A DNA stretch of 33,655 bases from Nemertoderma westbladi (GCA_032718475.1 JAUCBJ010001955.1:1-33655); one strand, 5' to 3'. Shown: positions 21,283 through 31,579, counted from the stretch's first letter. Made by a program: numbers and translations. The notes: generated by a model not told the origin, from the sequence alone.

Positions 21283-22338
21283 CTACTGCTCGATATCCGA
21301 TAGTTTGTGGTCATCATTAATCAGGGGTTCTTTTGTAACTTGGACGGTATCAGTATCAATGTCTTCTGCACTCGCATCCCCGCCATCATCATTGGACCCA
21401 AGGTTGCTCCCGTCCACATTCTCAAACGGCGATAAATCGTCTGTCTTAGAAGAACCGCCATCTCCATCAGGTTGTAACTCTTTACCTTCATTGTCTAAGG
21501 TATCGATAGGGGTATCAGATGGGCCAGTAACTGGACTATCAACCGTTTCTTCTAACACGTCATCAGTGGCTACTGCTTCTTCAGATATGACCGCTTTGGA
21601 TTCTTTCAAATCGTTCTCCTGCTGTAGCTTGTCGGCCATTACGGAGCGAGCCAACGCAAGCTCTTTACGCAGTCTCACAATCTCACTAACATCATCATCG
21701 TCCTCGTCGCCGTCCTCCTTTGTCTCGTTGAACATAGGGGCGGTTGCTTCGTCTAACGCGCTGTCCATAACGCCCATGGATTGCAGAGCCCGCTCCATAG
21801 CTGACTCCGCTTCGAGTAATCTTCGTTGCAGTTCATCCAGTTGGCTGTGCGATATGTTCTGTTTTGTTCGCTCCTCGTTTATGCGTCTTCTACATTCCTC
21901 TTTAGCCTTTTGAAATTCTTTAAAAGTCGACATCTGTTTCTCTGAAGCTTTTGGTTTATTCGCTGGATCGTCTTTCTTCGCGTAAGACTTGTAGAATATG
22001 TATATAACGTAGAGGACTATACCCATTGTATACATGGGCAGCATATAGGTGAGAGCCCCGCCGCCCCGCAGACTGGAGTGCGGTTGTGAGGGCGGCATCA
22101 TGTGGGGGTTGGCCCCGCCCGGGAACCGGCTACCGCCCGCCCCCGGGTGGTGGTGGCGAGCGCCGCCGGGTACCTGACCAGGATGGTGTCGGCCGCCGCC
22201 CCTGTCCGGTCTGTTCCCCGGGGTTCCCCCACCCCCACCAAACAAGGACACGAGAAACGGTTGGAAGAAGGTTGGGATGGTGACGGCAAAACATCCCACT
22301 ACCACAGCGAGAACCAATATGGTAGTTCGATCCACCAT
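21283..22338 (-). CDS. RIC3: RIC3 homologue, nicotinic receptor chaperone
   Basis: RIC-3 proteins sit in the endoplasmic reticulum membrane and promote folding and assembly of nicotinic acetylcholine (and 5-HT3) receptors. This 351-residue protein has the family layout. There is a first membrane segment at about residues 5-27 (TTILVLAVVVGCFAVTIPTF). A Gly/Pro/His-rich linker follows (34-95). The second membrane segment (about 98-118) reads LPMYTMGIVLYVIYIFYKSY, very like the conserved IPIYGFGIFLYILYILFK segment. A Lys/Asp-rich turn comes next. A coiled-coil helix (about 165-190, SQLDELQRRLLEAESAMERA) and a second helical stretch (218-245) precede a long acidic tail ending LSDIEQ. The start has A at -3 (aaaATGgtg). 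The frame is intronless, unlike vertebrate RIC3. The His/Gly-rich linker is longer than I would expect. An inverted-repeat element begins about 230 bases upstream of the start codon. Confidence 0.88.
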   Translation of the reverse strand: MVDRTTILVLAVVVGCFAVTIPTFFQPFLVSLFGGGGGTPGNRPDRGGGRHHPGQVPGGARHHHPGAGGSRFPGGANPHMMPPSQPHSSLRGGGALTYMLPMYTMGIVLYVIYIFYKSYAKKDDPANKPKASEKQMSTFKEFQKAKEECRRRINEERTKQNISHSQLDELQRRLLEAESAMERALQSMGVMDSALDEATAPMFNETKEDGDEDDDDVSEIVRLRKELALARSVMADKLQQENDLKESKAVISEEAVATDDVLEETVDSPVTGPSDTPIDTLDNEGKELQPDGDGGSSKTDDLSPFENVDGSNLGSNDDGGDASAEDIDTDTVQVTKEPLINDDHKLSDIEQ

Positions 22339-22567
22339 TTTAATAAGTTTGGAAATATAAATACAAACTCAGGTTCTGTTCTGACAATCTCAGGTTCGTC
22401 GTTATGTCAGATTACTGAATTATAATCAGTACGCCAGCAGCAGTGGCAGTACACAGTAGGCCCAGACTGCCAGAGGCCTGAAGCAGTAAACAGGTAAAGG
22501 TAACGTGTAACACAACACGTAACGGGAAACGAGAGAAATTGTAGGCCTACCTGACTTGCAGACCGGC

Positions 22568-23388
22568 TTCTTAATGAGATTGCAAGAAATTTGAAAAAAA
22601 GAGATTCACTTCCCGACTAATTACTGGGTGAGCCAGAATTTGTATTTTTGCTTTTAATCTTTAGCTACAAGCTTTTAAAAAAAGTGTATCCAGCGATATA
22701 ACACCAGTTACAACACAGTTATTCTGTTACTTTATAGCTGTTCAGCTGTTTTTTGGTACCACTGGAACGCCGCGCAAGGATTCCAAATATGTATCACAAT
22801 CTGAATTTCGTTGAAAAATACTGTAGCTGAGATATGAGCGTTCAAATGTTGCATGGTTTTGCACCTGTGCGAGGCCATTTTATTTTATTTAATAAATACT
22901 CCATAATCTGGATCATTTTGTTAATGTATGAATAGCTATACTGTATAATAGTATGATTAAAAAATATAAATGCATTGTTGCCCATAACAACACGTTGGAT
23001 AAACAACATGTTCCAGAATGAATGTGATGCATTTATTAAATACAGTACATGAGAATAAACTAGCCTAGCGCAGATGCAAAACCATGCAACTTTTGGACGC
23101 CCATATCTCCGTTATTTCCCAACCAAATTCAAATATTTTTACATATTTGGAATCCTTGCAGGGCCAGTTTTCCAGTGGTACCAACAAACAGCTATACGTA
23201 TAAGGTATAAGAATAACTGCGGCGGGAAAAGGACTGGTGCTATATCGCCGGATACACATTTTTTTAAACGCTTGTAGCAAAAGAGTGAAAGCAAAAATAA
23301 ATATTCTGGCTCACCGAGTAAGTGGTCGGAAAGTGAAACTACTACAGTATCTCTGTTTCAAATTTCAAGAAATCTCATTAAGATTTGA
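22568..23388. mobile_element. Fold-back element, arms of about 390 bp
   Basis: The left arm (about 22568-22960) and right arm (about 22985-23388) are imperfect reverse complements. Examples are taatgagatt...aaatttgaaa against tttcaaatttcaagaaatctcatta, and gtaccactggaa against ttccagtggtac. The element has almost no spacer and no coding frame; the open frames on both strands only reflect the symmetry. Related sequence is found at 3.4-3.95 kb and 29.6-32.1 kb. Any transcript through it would fold into a long double-stranded hairpin. Confidence 0.8.
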
Positions 23389-24035
23389 CTATATTCTGGG
23401 ACATGGTGTATTTATTACTGAGTAAATATACAAAGGTCTTTAACGCTGATTTGTGCCATATTTTCACACAATGGTGTACGTAATTCTGTTAACAACTTTA
23501 TCGCCGTTCTGAATGCTTATAGATTATCTTTAATATTGTATGTAATGTTTAGGAATATTACGAAATTCATATCCTAGGCCGTACTGTATTTATGTAATTA
23601 ATTGCTCCATTGCAGTTACTGTAACAACTGTAAAATAAATAATCGTACGCTTAACATGCATTGCTAAGTCTATTGATTGATTACTCAAGACTTTACTGTA
23701 CTGTATTTCGCAACGCTGCAAATTGGTAGGCCAATTACGCTTTGGTGAGCTTCGAGGATATCATCAGAACGATAAAGTTGATTGACAATATAATGTAACA
23801 AAAACCACTTAGTGGTTAAGATGTTGTTTTTGAATCGAGGACGTATCGTTTCGTATCTTACCCAATCTCACCCATTTATTAAGTATTAGATACATGTACT
23901 GTAATTATTGTGAAATAATTATGTGTATTCGTATGATGTCATGTGATTAAAAATATTGTACTGTATGTACTTTATTTGGAATAACGCTGTGAAATACTGG
24001 GCAATGGGAATGGGCGTACCGTCACATTGCAAATG
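23389..24035. other. Intergenic, nothing recognised
   Basis: This is AT-rich DNA with recurrent tactgta words. No gene, RNA or defined element is seen. Confidence 0.3.
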
Positions 24036-24041
24036 CATTGC

Positions 24042-24080
<39 letters not shown>

Positions 24081-24320
24081 TTGGTTATTTATATAGCGCT
24101 TTATTATGCTCGGCATACTCAAAGCGCTTTTATTATCATTACCCCAGCAAAGCCAGGTTCCCATTATACCGCTGGGTTGACGTAGGCACTAATGTCTAAA
24201 GTGTCTTGCCTAGGGACACAACAGTGCGAAATTTCTACAGCCTTTAGTCGGATGCGAACCTGCGCCACCAAACACTATTGTGTAAGCAGTTCAGGCGCCA
24301 TATCCACTCGGACACTGCGA
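24042..24320 (-). mobile_element. tRNA-derived SINE with ATT-type 3' tail
   Basis: On the minus strand the 5' part has a tRNA-like promoter: gtccgagtggatatggcgcc as an A-box region, and ggttcgcatccg as a B-box (consensus GGTTCGANTCC). The body follows (caagacacttta, cccagcggtataatgggaac). The 3' end aaagcgctatataaataacc resembles a SINE 3' end widespread in marine animals and leads into an (ATT)n tail. Likely target duplications are cattgcgta (24036-24044) and catgcgta (24321-24328), differing by one base. No protein is expected. Confidence 0.7.
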
Positions 24321-24328
24321 CATGCGTA

Positions 24329-25006
24329 GGGACATATAGTACTAAGAAATAATGTCACACTGCGATATTAAGTGGGTAAATATGCCAACCTTTCGAATTG
24401 GCTGTACGAAATTAATTCAAATTAAAAAAACAAAAACGTCATCAGTTGATCATGCTGTATGTTCGATTCTAACGGGAGAAGCGTTGCGACTGGCTCTTTT
24501 CCTCTTTTTGTTTGAATGGTCACTTTTGCCGATTCACAATTTTCTTAAATAGTGTTTCAGTTTCTGGAACGCGACATCATTTTTAATTTTATTTCGGATG
24601 TAAATTAAGTATATTGTCATACTGTATAAAAACTTTACTCATTAATATAAATGAGAAAGTTTCTCCATTCAATCTATTTGACTATTGCTAGATACTGTAA
24701 CATATGTGTATTTATAAAATAAAATTGTTTATTATCAATAAATATTACGTTTACAGTTCATACTGTACAGTATAATATATGATGTGGTTTTCTAGGCCTA
24801 TTCAGTAGACAAACAGCGTTTGCTGAAGTGCCTGAATAGAAACTTTTTGCCGAGTATAATCTTTTTGATGAACTGTTGACAAATCGAGACCGTTTTGAAA
24901 CGCGAAACTACGAAAGTCACATAGAAAGAGTTAAATAGTCACGTCATAAAGATTCTTTACTTATTATTATTAACTGAGAGGGCGTAATCAATTAATATCA
25001 TTGAGT
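24329..25006. other. Intergenic, nothing recognised
   Basis: This is AT-rich sequence. The short open frame at 24352-24552 has no recognisable domain or splice context. Confidence 0.3.
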
Positions 25007-25655
25007 ATATCGTCCCTTTCATTTTCAAACAACCTAAATGACAAAATTGACTTTTCCTGTAATACAGCATTATTGATTCTAATTTTGTTTGCAAGTGATA
25101 CTCCAGGATTTTGGTCTTCTTTACTTTTAAATACATTAAATGTAACGATTTTAAACAAAAACCGTTTTGGTATTGGAATTATGTAACATATTAGGTAGGA
25201 AACTACAGTATCTATAGGTTGTTTCAAAAAAAATTATTACATTTTTTACAAAGATTACTCAAAAAGCATTAAAACCATTAAGACAAATTCGATTATTAAG
25301 TTTTAAAAATATAAATCAAATCCCCCCTATCATAATAAACAACAATTCTACCTCCTGACTCGATGTTTCCTATTTTATATCAACGTTTCCTGGCCTTACC
25401 TTATTTATAATAGTAACATGTATTATATACTGTACTACTGTAGGTTATTTTAAAAAAAATTTCGTTATCATGCGGTCTATACAAAACTGGCATATAGGTG
25501 GCTTTGAAACGTTATAATATATCAGTTATACGTGGGAGTATGGCCTTCTAAGTGTGTTAATCGGATTCAGAATACATTTTAACATAAAAATATGCAGAAA
25601 TCTCCATTTCGACAAAAATGGCATATAGGTGGTTTCTAAATGAAAGGGACGATAT
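25007..25655. repeat. Perfect 18-base inverted repeat bounding 649 bp
   Basis: The bases atatcgtccctttcattt at 25007-25024 are exactly inverted at 25638-25655. The interior is AT-rich and holds two direct copies of ggcatataggtgg (about 25489 and 25620). There is no convincing coding frame. It may be a decayed MITE; no target duplication was seen. Confidence 0.5.
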
Positions 25656-25960
25656 TGTCACATTAAAAAAATGGTAATTTTAAAATAAAATAAAATAGTT
25701 TATTATCAATAGAGGTTATACATATAAGATAGTATATATACTGTATATATCTATACAGGTATAACAAGTAGTACTTCCCCAAACCGCAGAAAGGAAAGAT
25801 ATATATATATATATACTAAATTGTTCTGCCGCTGCCGGAACTATCCTCCAACTACGTACTGTAGATACACCTCTCATAAAACCCAGTAATACATTTTTAA
25901 ACATTTATTTTACAAATCCACCACCACATAGCAACAAAAGTAGATCTCATGCGAACATAG

Positions 25961-25966
25961 TTTATT
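25961..25966 (-). terminator. Possible polyadenylation signal of the Ly6-like gene
   Basis: The plus-strand bases tttatt read AATAAA on the gene's strand, just after its stop codon. This is very close to the stop, so a further AATAAA-like site near 25905 may be the one used. Confidence 0.3.
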
Positions 25967-25971
25967 AATTT

Positions 25972-26613
25972 TTATAGGTTGCAAAAGTTTTCAGAACAGC
26001 AGGTTAAGGAGCATTCTGTCTCGTCTGGGCTTTTGTGCGAACAAGCTTCTTGTTCTAATGTAGTACACTCCAGGTCATGTAAGTGTAGATGGTCCACAAG
26101 GGCTTGGGAATAGCACATTGGTATTGAGGTCGTTCCAGACCCATCTTCTCTGTTTAAAGTCTGAAATGAGATAATCACACATTGTTATTGTAGGCCTACC
26201 GGTGGTACCCCAGAATAACAAATTTTAACCCAAATGGAAATTAACGTGTCATTAACATATTGCCCAGCTTAAAGTAAAGTCAAGTTAAGTTCTTCGGCCG
26301 TTAGGCCCAGGATTAAACTGCACTCGTAGTGTACTACGTACATGTACACTGTCTACAATTGCAATGGGAATTTGACAATTTGAATTAACCGCCAAAAATA
26401 AATCAATTCACAGCGTGATTCTATCATTTTAATTTCACGGGCTATATGGAGCAGGGTGGCACATTTAAGGACTTAAAATCATGAGACTCTCAGGCTTACC
26501 GCGCAGAGATGACAATCTTCTAGGACAACCAATTTTCCATCGGGCTTCTCTTCAACGCAACTCAAACCGAATCCAACTACAACAAATGTTGCAAATACCA
26601 ACAATTTAAACAT
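25972..26613 (-). CDS. Ly6/uPAR (LU) domain-like secreted protein, two exons
   Basis: Two minus-strand exons are predicted. Exon 1 (26613-26500) starts at ATG with a hydrophobic signal peptide (about 16 residues, MFKLLVFATFVVVGFG) and ends at a GTAAGC donor. Exon 2 (26160-25972) follows a ctcatttcag acceptor. The phase-0 intron is 339 bp. The product is about 100 residues with ten cysteines, at 19, 34, 37, 54, 70, 78, 88, 92, 93 and 98. The ending CSLTCCSENFCN is the C-terminal signature of the LU/three-finger fold (CC-X4-CN). The chain stops two residues after the final Cys, so there is no GPI-anchor signal. It is likely a secreted single-domain protein like SLURP-type members. Such proteins often modulate receptors, including nicotinic receptors. 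The function here is unknown. An in-frame Met 22 codons further upstream gives a poorer leader. A possible AATAAA (minus strand) lies about 6 bases after the stop. Confidence 0.68.
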
Positions 26614-27194
26614 TTTCACAGAAACTACTGTATATTTTTTTAAAGCAAACAATAATGAAATAGAAAATAATTCTATCAATCAATCAATCAATCACGCTTT
26701 CCTAGAATATTGCCAAATAATATTTTTGAACTCCTACACAATGCAGAGGGGTAGCTATGGGGGAAGGGAGGGAGTTGGGGGGGGGGGGGGGGTGTGTAGG
26801 AGGTTTGTTTGCCCGCTCCCGGGCCTGAGCCAAGTGCTTTATTACTTAAAACCGCTACCTTTATATCTCTATGTACAGTATAATTAGCCTACTGTAGAAC
26901 TCCAAAGTTTGATCGACAAATTTTACATCTCAGGGTCAGAGGGATGATATAAAGCATTAATTTATTTCCAAGTAATAAATAGTTATGAACTTATTTATAT
27001 ATTACTTTATGCGAATTCAGCGAGACTTCTGTAAAAATTTAAAATATGTGGATATTATTTCCACAAAAAATAGTAGCAAAAGTGAGTGTGTTTGACGAAC
27101 TACAATAACTGTATGGATGTAGGCCTACTGCTCATGTGCGAAAAAACTATAGTCCAACAATTCGTCAACACTACTCCGTCACCATGAAGATGTC
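26614..27194. other. 5' flank of the Ly6-like gene, with poly-G run
   Basis: There are four copies of aatc/caat near 26680-26695 and a 16-base G run at 26777-26792 inside a G-rich patch. No gene is seen. Confidence 0.4.
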
Positions 27195-28700
27195 ATGTCG
27201 ATACACAGCCAGCACAAACGCCGACATTATTCCTACACAAAAACAAATCAACACAATGCCGCCACCATGTAGGCCTATACAGTACACCAAAACATCCCAG
27301 ATACCATATGTTGACACTCAGCCAACACAAAAGTGGACAATGTGCCACCAGCACGTCTACGCTAAACAGACACCATACAGATACCATGCTGACACTAAGC
27401 CAACACAAATGACACTGTGCCACCAGCACGTCTACACTGCACAGACACCACATAGATACCATGCTGACACTCAGCCAACACAAATGACACTGTGCCACCA
27501 GCACGTCTATGCTGCAAAACCACCACGCAGAATCCATGCTGACACTCAGCCAACACAAAAGTCGAGACTGTGCCACCAGCATGTCTACGCTACACAGACA
27601 CCACACAGATACCATGCTGACACTCAGCCAACACAAAAGTGGACACTGTGCCACCAGCACGTCTACGTCTACACAGACACCACACAGATACCATGCTGAC
27701 ACTCAGCCAACAGCAAAAGTCGACACTGTGCCACCAGCACGTCTACACTGCACAGACACCACACAGATACCATGCTGACACTCAGCCAACACAAAAGTCG
27801 ACACTGTGCCACCAGCACGTCTACACTGCACAGACACCTCACAGATACCATGCTGACACTAAGCCAACACAAAAGTCGTGATTGGGCCACCAGCACGTCT
27901 ACGCTACACAGACACCACACAGATACCATGCTGACACTCAGCCAACACAAAAGTCGACACTGTGCCTCCAGCACGTCCACGCTACACAGACACCACACAG
28001 ATACCATGCTGACACTCAGTCAACACAAACGTCGACACTGTGCCAGCAGCACGTCTACTCTACACAGACACCACACAGATACCATGTTGACAATCAGCCA
28101 ACACAAAAGTCGACACTGTGCCACCAGCACGTCTACTCTACACAGACACCACACAGATACCATGCTGACACTCAGCCAACACAAAAGTCGACAATGTGCC
28201 ACCAACACGTCTACACTGCACAGACACCACATAGATACCATGCTGACACTCAGCCAACACAAGAATCGACACTGTGCCACCAGCACGTCTACTCTACACA
28301 GACACCACATAGATACCATGCTGACACTAAGTCAACACAAACGTCGACAATGTGCCACCAACACGTCTACACTGCACAGACACCACATAGATACCATGCT
28401 GACACTCAGCCAACACAACTGACACTGTGCCACCAGCACGTCTACTCTACACAGACACCACACAGATACCATGCTGACACTCAGCCAACACAAAAGTCGA
28501 CAATGTGCCACCAACACGTCTACACTGCACAGACACCACACAGATACCATGCTGACACTCAGCCAACACAAAAGTCGACACTGTGCCACCAGCACATCTA
28601 CACTGCACAGACACCACATAGATACCATTTCGACACAGACAAGACAACGTCGAAACTGCGCCGCCACCACTCCCACACTACGCCGACGCCGGTCTCCACA
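27195..28700. repeat. Satellite array, 78-bp unit, about 18 copies
   Basis: The unit contains cagacaccacacagatacca, tgctgacactcagccaacac, aaaagtcgacactgtgccac and cagcacgtctacactgca in that order. Most units are 78 bp; some are 75 bp, and one pair of single-base insertions falls at about 27667-27715. Because 78 is a multiple of three, long frames stay open on both strands (for example 27136-27699 and 27882-28730, repeats of HQHVYTAQTPHRYHADTQPTQ). Net +2 indels and a TGA in one unit break any single frame. There is no signal peptide or domain, so I call it a satellite and not a gene. Edge units (27195-27300 and 28625-28700) are strongly diverged. Confidence 0.9.
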
Positions 28701-28949
28701 CTAAACGACAAACTTTCTTACAAAAGGTAAAGCAGGGAATCAGATTAGGAATTGTTGCATAGGCTCAAAAAATCCTCTTCGTATATACATTTTCAAAAAG
28801 GCAATCAAAAATGGCAATTATATAAACAATGATTATTGTACTAATGTACTTTACTAGAAGTCTTTGTGTAGTTACCGGTACCATTGTAAATGAATTATCT
28901 TTTAGATTGAAAGTGTATGATTATATCACAATTATAATAATTATTATAG

Positions 28950-29095
28950 ACAGGCTGGCGCCACTTGTCTATTCTGTATGGCTTGAGTATATGTCTCAGG
29001 CCGGCGCCACATGTCTATACTGTATGCGTTGTCTACATGTCTCAGACTGGCGTCACATGTCTACACTGTATCTTTTGTGTATATGTCTCAGTAGT
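28950..29095. repeat. Minisatellite, about 46-bp unit, three copies
   Basis: The motif (g/c)ctggcgccac(t/a)tgtctat(t/a)ctgtatg...atgtctcag recurs at about 28956, 29001 and 29047 with moderate divergence. Confidence 0.7.
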
Positions 29096-29270
29096 GCTAT
29101 GTTTCATAGAAAGTGCAGAAAAATGAGCAATAGGCTACTAGTAGTATCGCAATCGAATCCGTTTTCATTAATTTCAATTTCACTTTTTTTCTCTGAAAAT
29201 TGGTTAGAAAGTTAAAACTTTTATTTCTTTTGTTATTTGTGGACGGCTAGGCAATAATCACAACCAAAAG

Positions 29271-29545
29271 CCATTGTTGCTCATTGTTGCTCGTTGCTGA
29301 TCGTTGTTTTTCGTTGTTGTTCGTTATTGCTCATTGTTTCTCGATGATTCTCGTTGTTGCTCATTGTTGCTCGTTGTTGCTCATTGTCCTCATTGTTGAT
29401 CGTTGTTGTTCCTCATTGTTGTTCGTTGTTGCTCATTGTTGCTCGTTGTTGTACTGTATTATTGCTCTTTGTTGTTCATTGTTGCTCGTTGTTGCTCATT
29501 GTTCTCGTTGTTGCTCGCTGTTGGTCATTGTTGCTCGTTGTGCAT
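29271..29545. repeat. 10-bp-period array of (A/G)TTGTTGCTC
   Basis: About 27 imperfect units of attgttgctc/gttgttgctc, with point variants and a few small insertions (for example tgtactgtatt near 29452). The open frame through it is a simple consequence of the repeat. Confidence 0.85.
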
Positions 29546-29587
29546 TTTAGCACCTACCCTTATACACCATGACCCGTAATATAGTGT

Positions 29588-30006
29588 CATTTTCTGATGA
29601 CACTGACCCCCCCCCCCCCCCCCCCCCCGCCCCCCAGATTTTTCTACAAATCTTTATCATATTGCTTGAAATTTGAAACAGAAGTAGTTCAACTCACCGT
29701 CGTTGACCCCATCAAGCCGGAATTTACGATTTTCACTTTAATTTTTTTTATAAGCGTTTTAAAAAAGTGTCTTTTGCGAAATCGCATCCACCGTATCGTA
29801 GCCATTCTTCAAATTAGTCGTAATTTTTTCATATTATTAAAAAGCTAGCGTTACAAGGATTCCAATATCGTCGCTGCAGGCCATTTTTATTCTATCTAAT
29901 AAATACACAAAATTCTAGAACGTCTTATAAATTTTATGAGTTGGTTGGCAACAGCGGTATTCCTATCATATATCATATTCATATATCTATTGCGTAGCTA
30001 TTCATA
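29588..30006. mobile_element. Fold-back element, left arm (split by a LINE)
   Basis: A C run (29607-29628) is followed by cagatttttctacaaatc and then by sequence that is inverted at 31580-31960 (ataagcgttttaaaaaagtg, cttttgcgaaatcgca). The arm carries an internal deletion near 29870 relative to its partner. It belongs to the same family as the hairpin at 22.6-23.4 kb. Confidence 0.75.
29993..30006. repeat. Target-site duplication, LINE 3' side
   Basis: The bases cgtagctattcata are identical to 31566-31579 and abut the LINE tail. Confidence 0.85.
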
Positions 30007-31565
30007 TTTCAATTTCAATTTCAATATATTTAATCAATCAAGTTGATATAAGATAATGTTTCAGTGAACATAGGAACATAGGAAATTAGCTTTAAATGTT
30101 TAAAATAACGATTACAAATCGGCCGGCGCACTAATAAAAGTTCATCTTTGCTTAAATTATAGTTAGGTAATAAAAACTAAAAATTGGTTCAAACCAATTG
30201 AGATTAGATATCCGCGCTTAAAGTGTTAAACCGTTCCGTCACTGGAGTCGATTCCAAAATATTCCAAGAGCTTCTCGTGCTTCCGACCAAATGATAATCC
30301 TGACAGTTCGAATGTGGCTTTAATAAAACCCGTTTTATTCATATCATTTGTCGATGCTGGTCCATTAGTTATACTTTCTAGAATTTTATTTTTCGAATAT
30401 TCGTAATAAACCATGGAATTTAAAGTGGGGCACGGGAATTCTCTCTGAGACATTTCCAAAAAGTAGAACCTAAGCCCTTATAATTGCGGGTTACATCGTT
30501 CAGCAGCAGATTGCTTTTGAGAGCTTTTTGTATCGTTTGATTAGGAGATATGTTAGCACGAATTAGTAGACGCGCTGCTGATCGGAAAGCTTCCATATCT
30601 AAGTCATTCGTGTCAAATAAGGAAAGAATGGTAGAGTTACTGGCATAATTCCCGTGAAATAGTAAACGGCGCAATGTTTTCCGGTACTTGGTGTTTATAA
30701 AATTCCTTTGACTTTCTGTTAACGAACGCTCCAAGGTTGAATGCAAAGTTGTAGAGGGTTGCAGGTAATGCATAAGACTTCCAAAGTGTTGCAATGTCGT
30801 CTGTTTTCAGTAGTTTTGCATTCCAACCAGCCCTATGGAATGTCTCGGATAGTATTACTATCGACTTTAAACAGTCATTATATGTCATTAATTCTAGAAT
30901 ATAGCTTGTATCCTTAAAACTTGATTGTTGGGGAGGCTGGAATTAATGTTCCGTTTATATTAATAATGCAAGGTGTTGTCTCTTTGTCGTCTCTAGCTGC
31001 AGTCATCCACTTTGTTTTGTCTATTTCTATTCGCAATCCCAGCTTCTGTAATTCAGAGTTAATTTCAGTCGCCATTAATTCAACTTCAGCAGGATTGTTA
31101 CATAATAACAGTATATCATCAGCATATATAATGCAACCAACCCAGGTGTTGTAGCTATGGCAACCAAGTCCCTTTGCTTGCAGATGTTTGCACCTATCCG
31201 TCAGGTAGAAGTGAGGTGAAATCAGTGACCCTTGTTTTACACCACGTTTGATATAAAACCCGTTGACATCTATTTCGCTGCCAAACCTAAAAAAAGATCC
31301 TACTGATAGAATAATATTCAATCAACAAGCGGCATATATGTGGGTTCATTCGGATAGAGAGTTTATAAAATAGCTTTAAATGGTCGATATTATCAAACGC
31401 ACATCAAGTCGGCACCGAGACTTTGTTTTTATGCCACCTGTGCGTCACTATTATCTAAAACTAAGTAATCCAAGTAGTTCCTCAATATAAGTGACTCGAA
31501 AATTTTCGCGAAAACACTGATCGAGCTAATCGGACGATAGGAAACACCCATATTAATGTCTTTTC
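30007..31565 (-). mobile_element. 5'-truncated LINE (non-LTR retrotransposon), decayed
   Basis: Read on the minus strand it begins inside the reverse transcriptase. YRPISSISVFAKIFESLI is seen at 31530-31480, then AFDNIDHLKLFYKL, GVKQGSLISP and the catalytic YADDILLL (about 31120). C-terminal pieces lie in separate frames (30888-30226). Several stops and frameshifts, including one near 31321, make it inactive. The 3' end is a short attgaa-type repeat next to the left target duplication, as expected for LINE tails. Exact 14-bp duplications flank it. The N-terminal endonuclease is missing. Confidence 0.85.
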
Positions 31566-31579
31566 CGTAGCTATTCATA
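31566..31579. repeat. Target-site duplication, LINE 5' side
   Basis: The bases cgtagctattcata are identical to 29993-30006 and mark the 5' truncation point. They are also part of the fold-back element (compare gaatagcta near 22930). Confidence 0.85.

Noticed and set aside
21305-21913. 202-codon plus-strand ORF, Ser-rich
   Set aside because: It is the antisense shadow of the acidic tail of RIC3.
23065-23280. Short ORFs on both strands near 23.1 kb
   Set aside because: They lie in the arm of a palindromic element; similar peptides (KDSKYVKIFEFGWEI) recur at 3.8 kb because the repeat recurs.
27195-28700. CRISPR array
   Set aside because: Units are tandem without unique spacers, and the window is eukaryotic.
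27136-28730. Long ORFs in the satellite as a repetitive secreted or structural protein gene
   Set aside because: Frames are open on both strands because the unit is 78 bp. Net +2 indels and a TGA interrupt the best frame, and there is no signal peptide or domain.
29284-29572. Leu/Cys/Ser-rich ORFs resembling membrane proteins
   Set aside because: They are a direct translation of the 10-bp tandem repeat.
30226-31321. Active reverse transcriptase or domesticated gene
   Set aside because: Multiple frameshifts and stops, 5' truncation and flanking target duplications show a dead LINE insertion.
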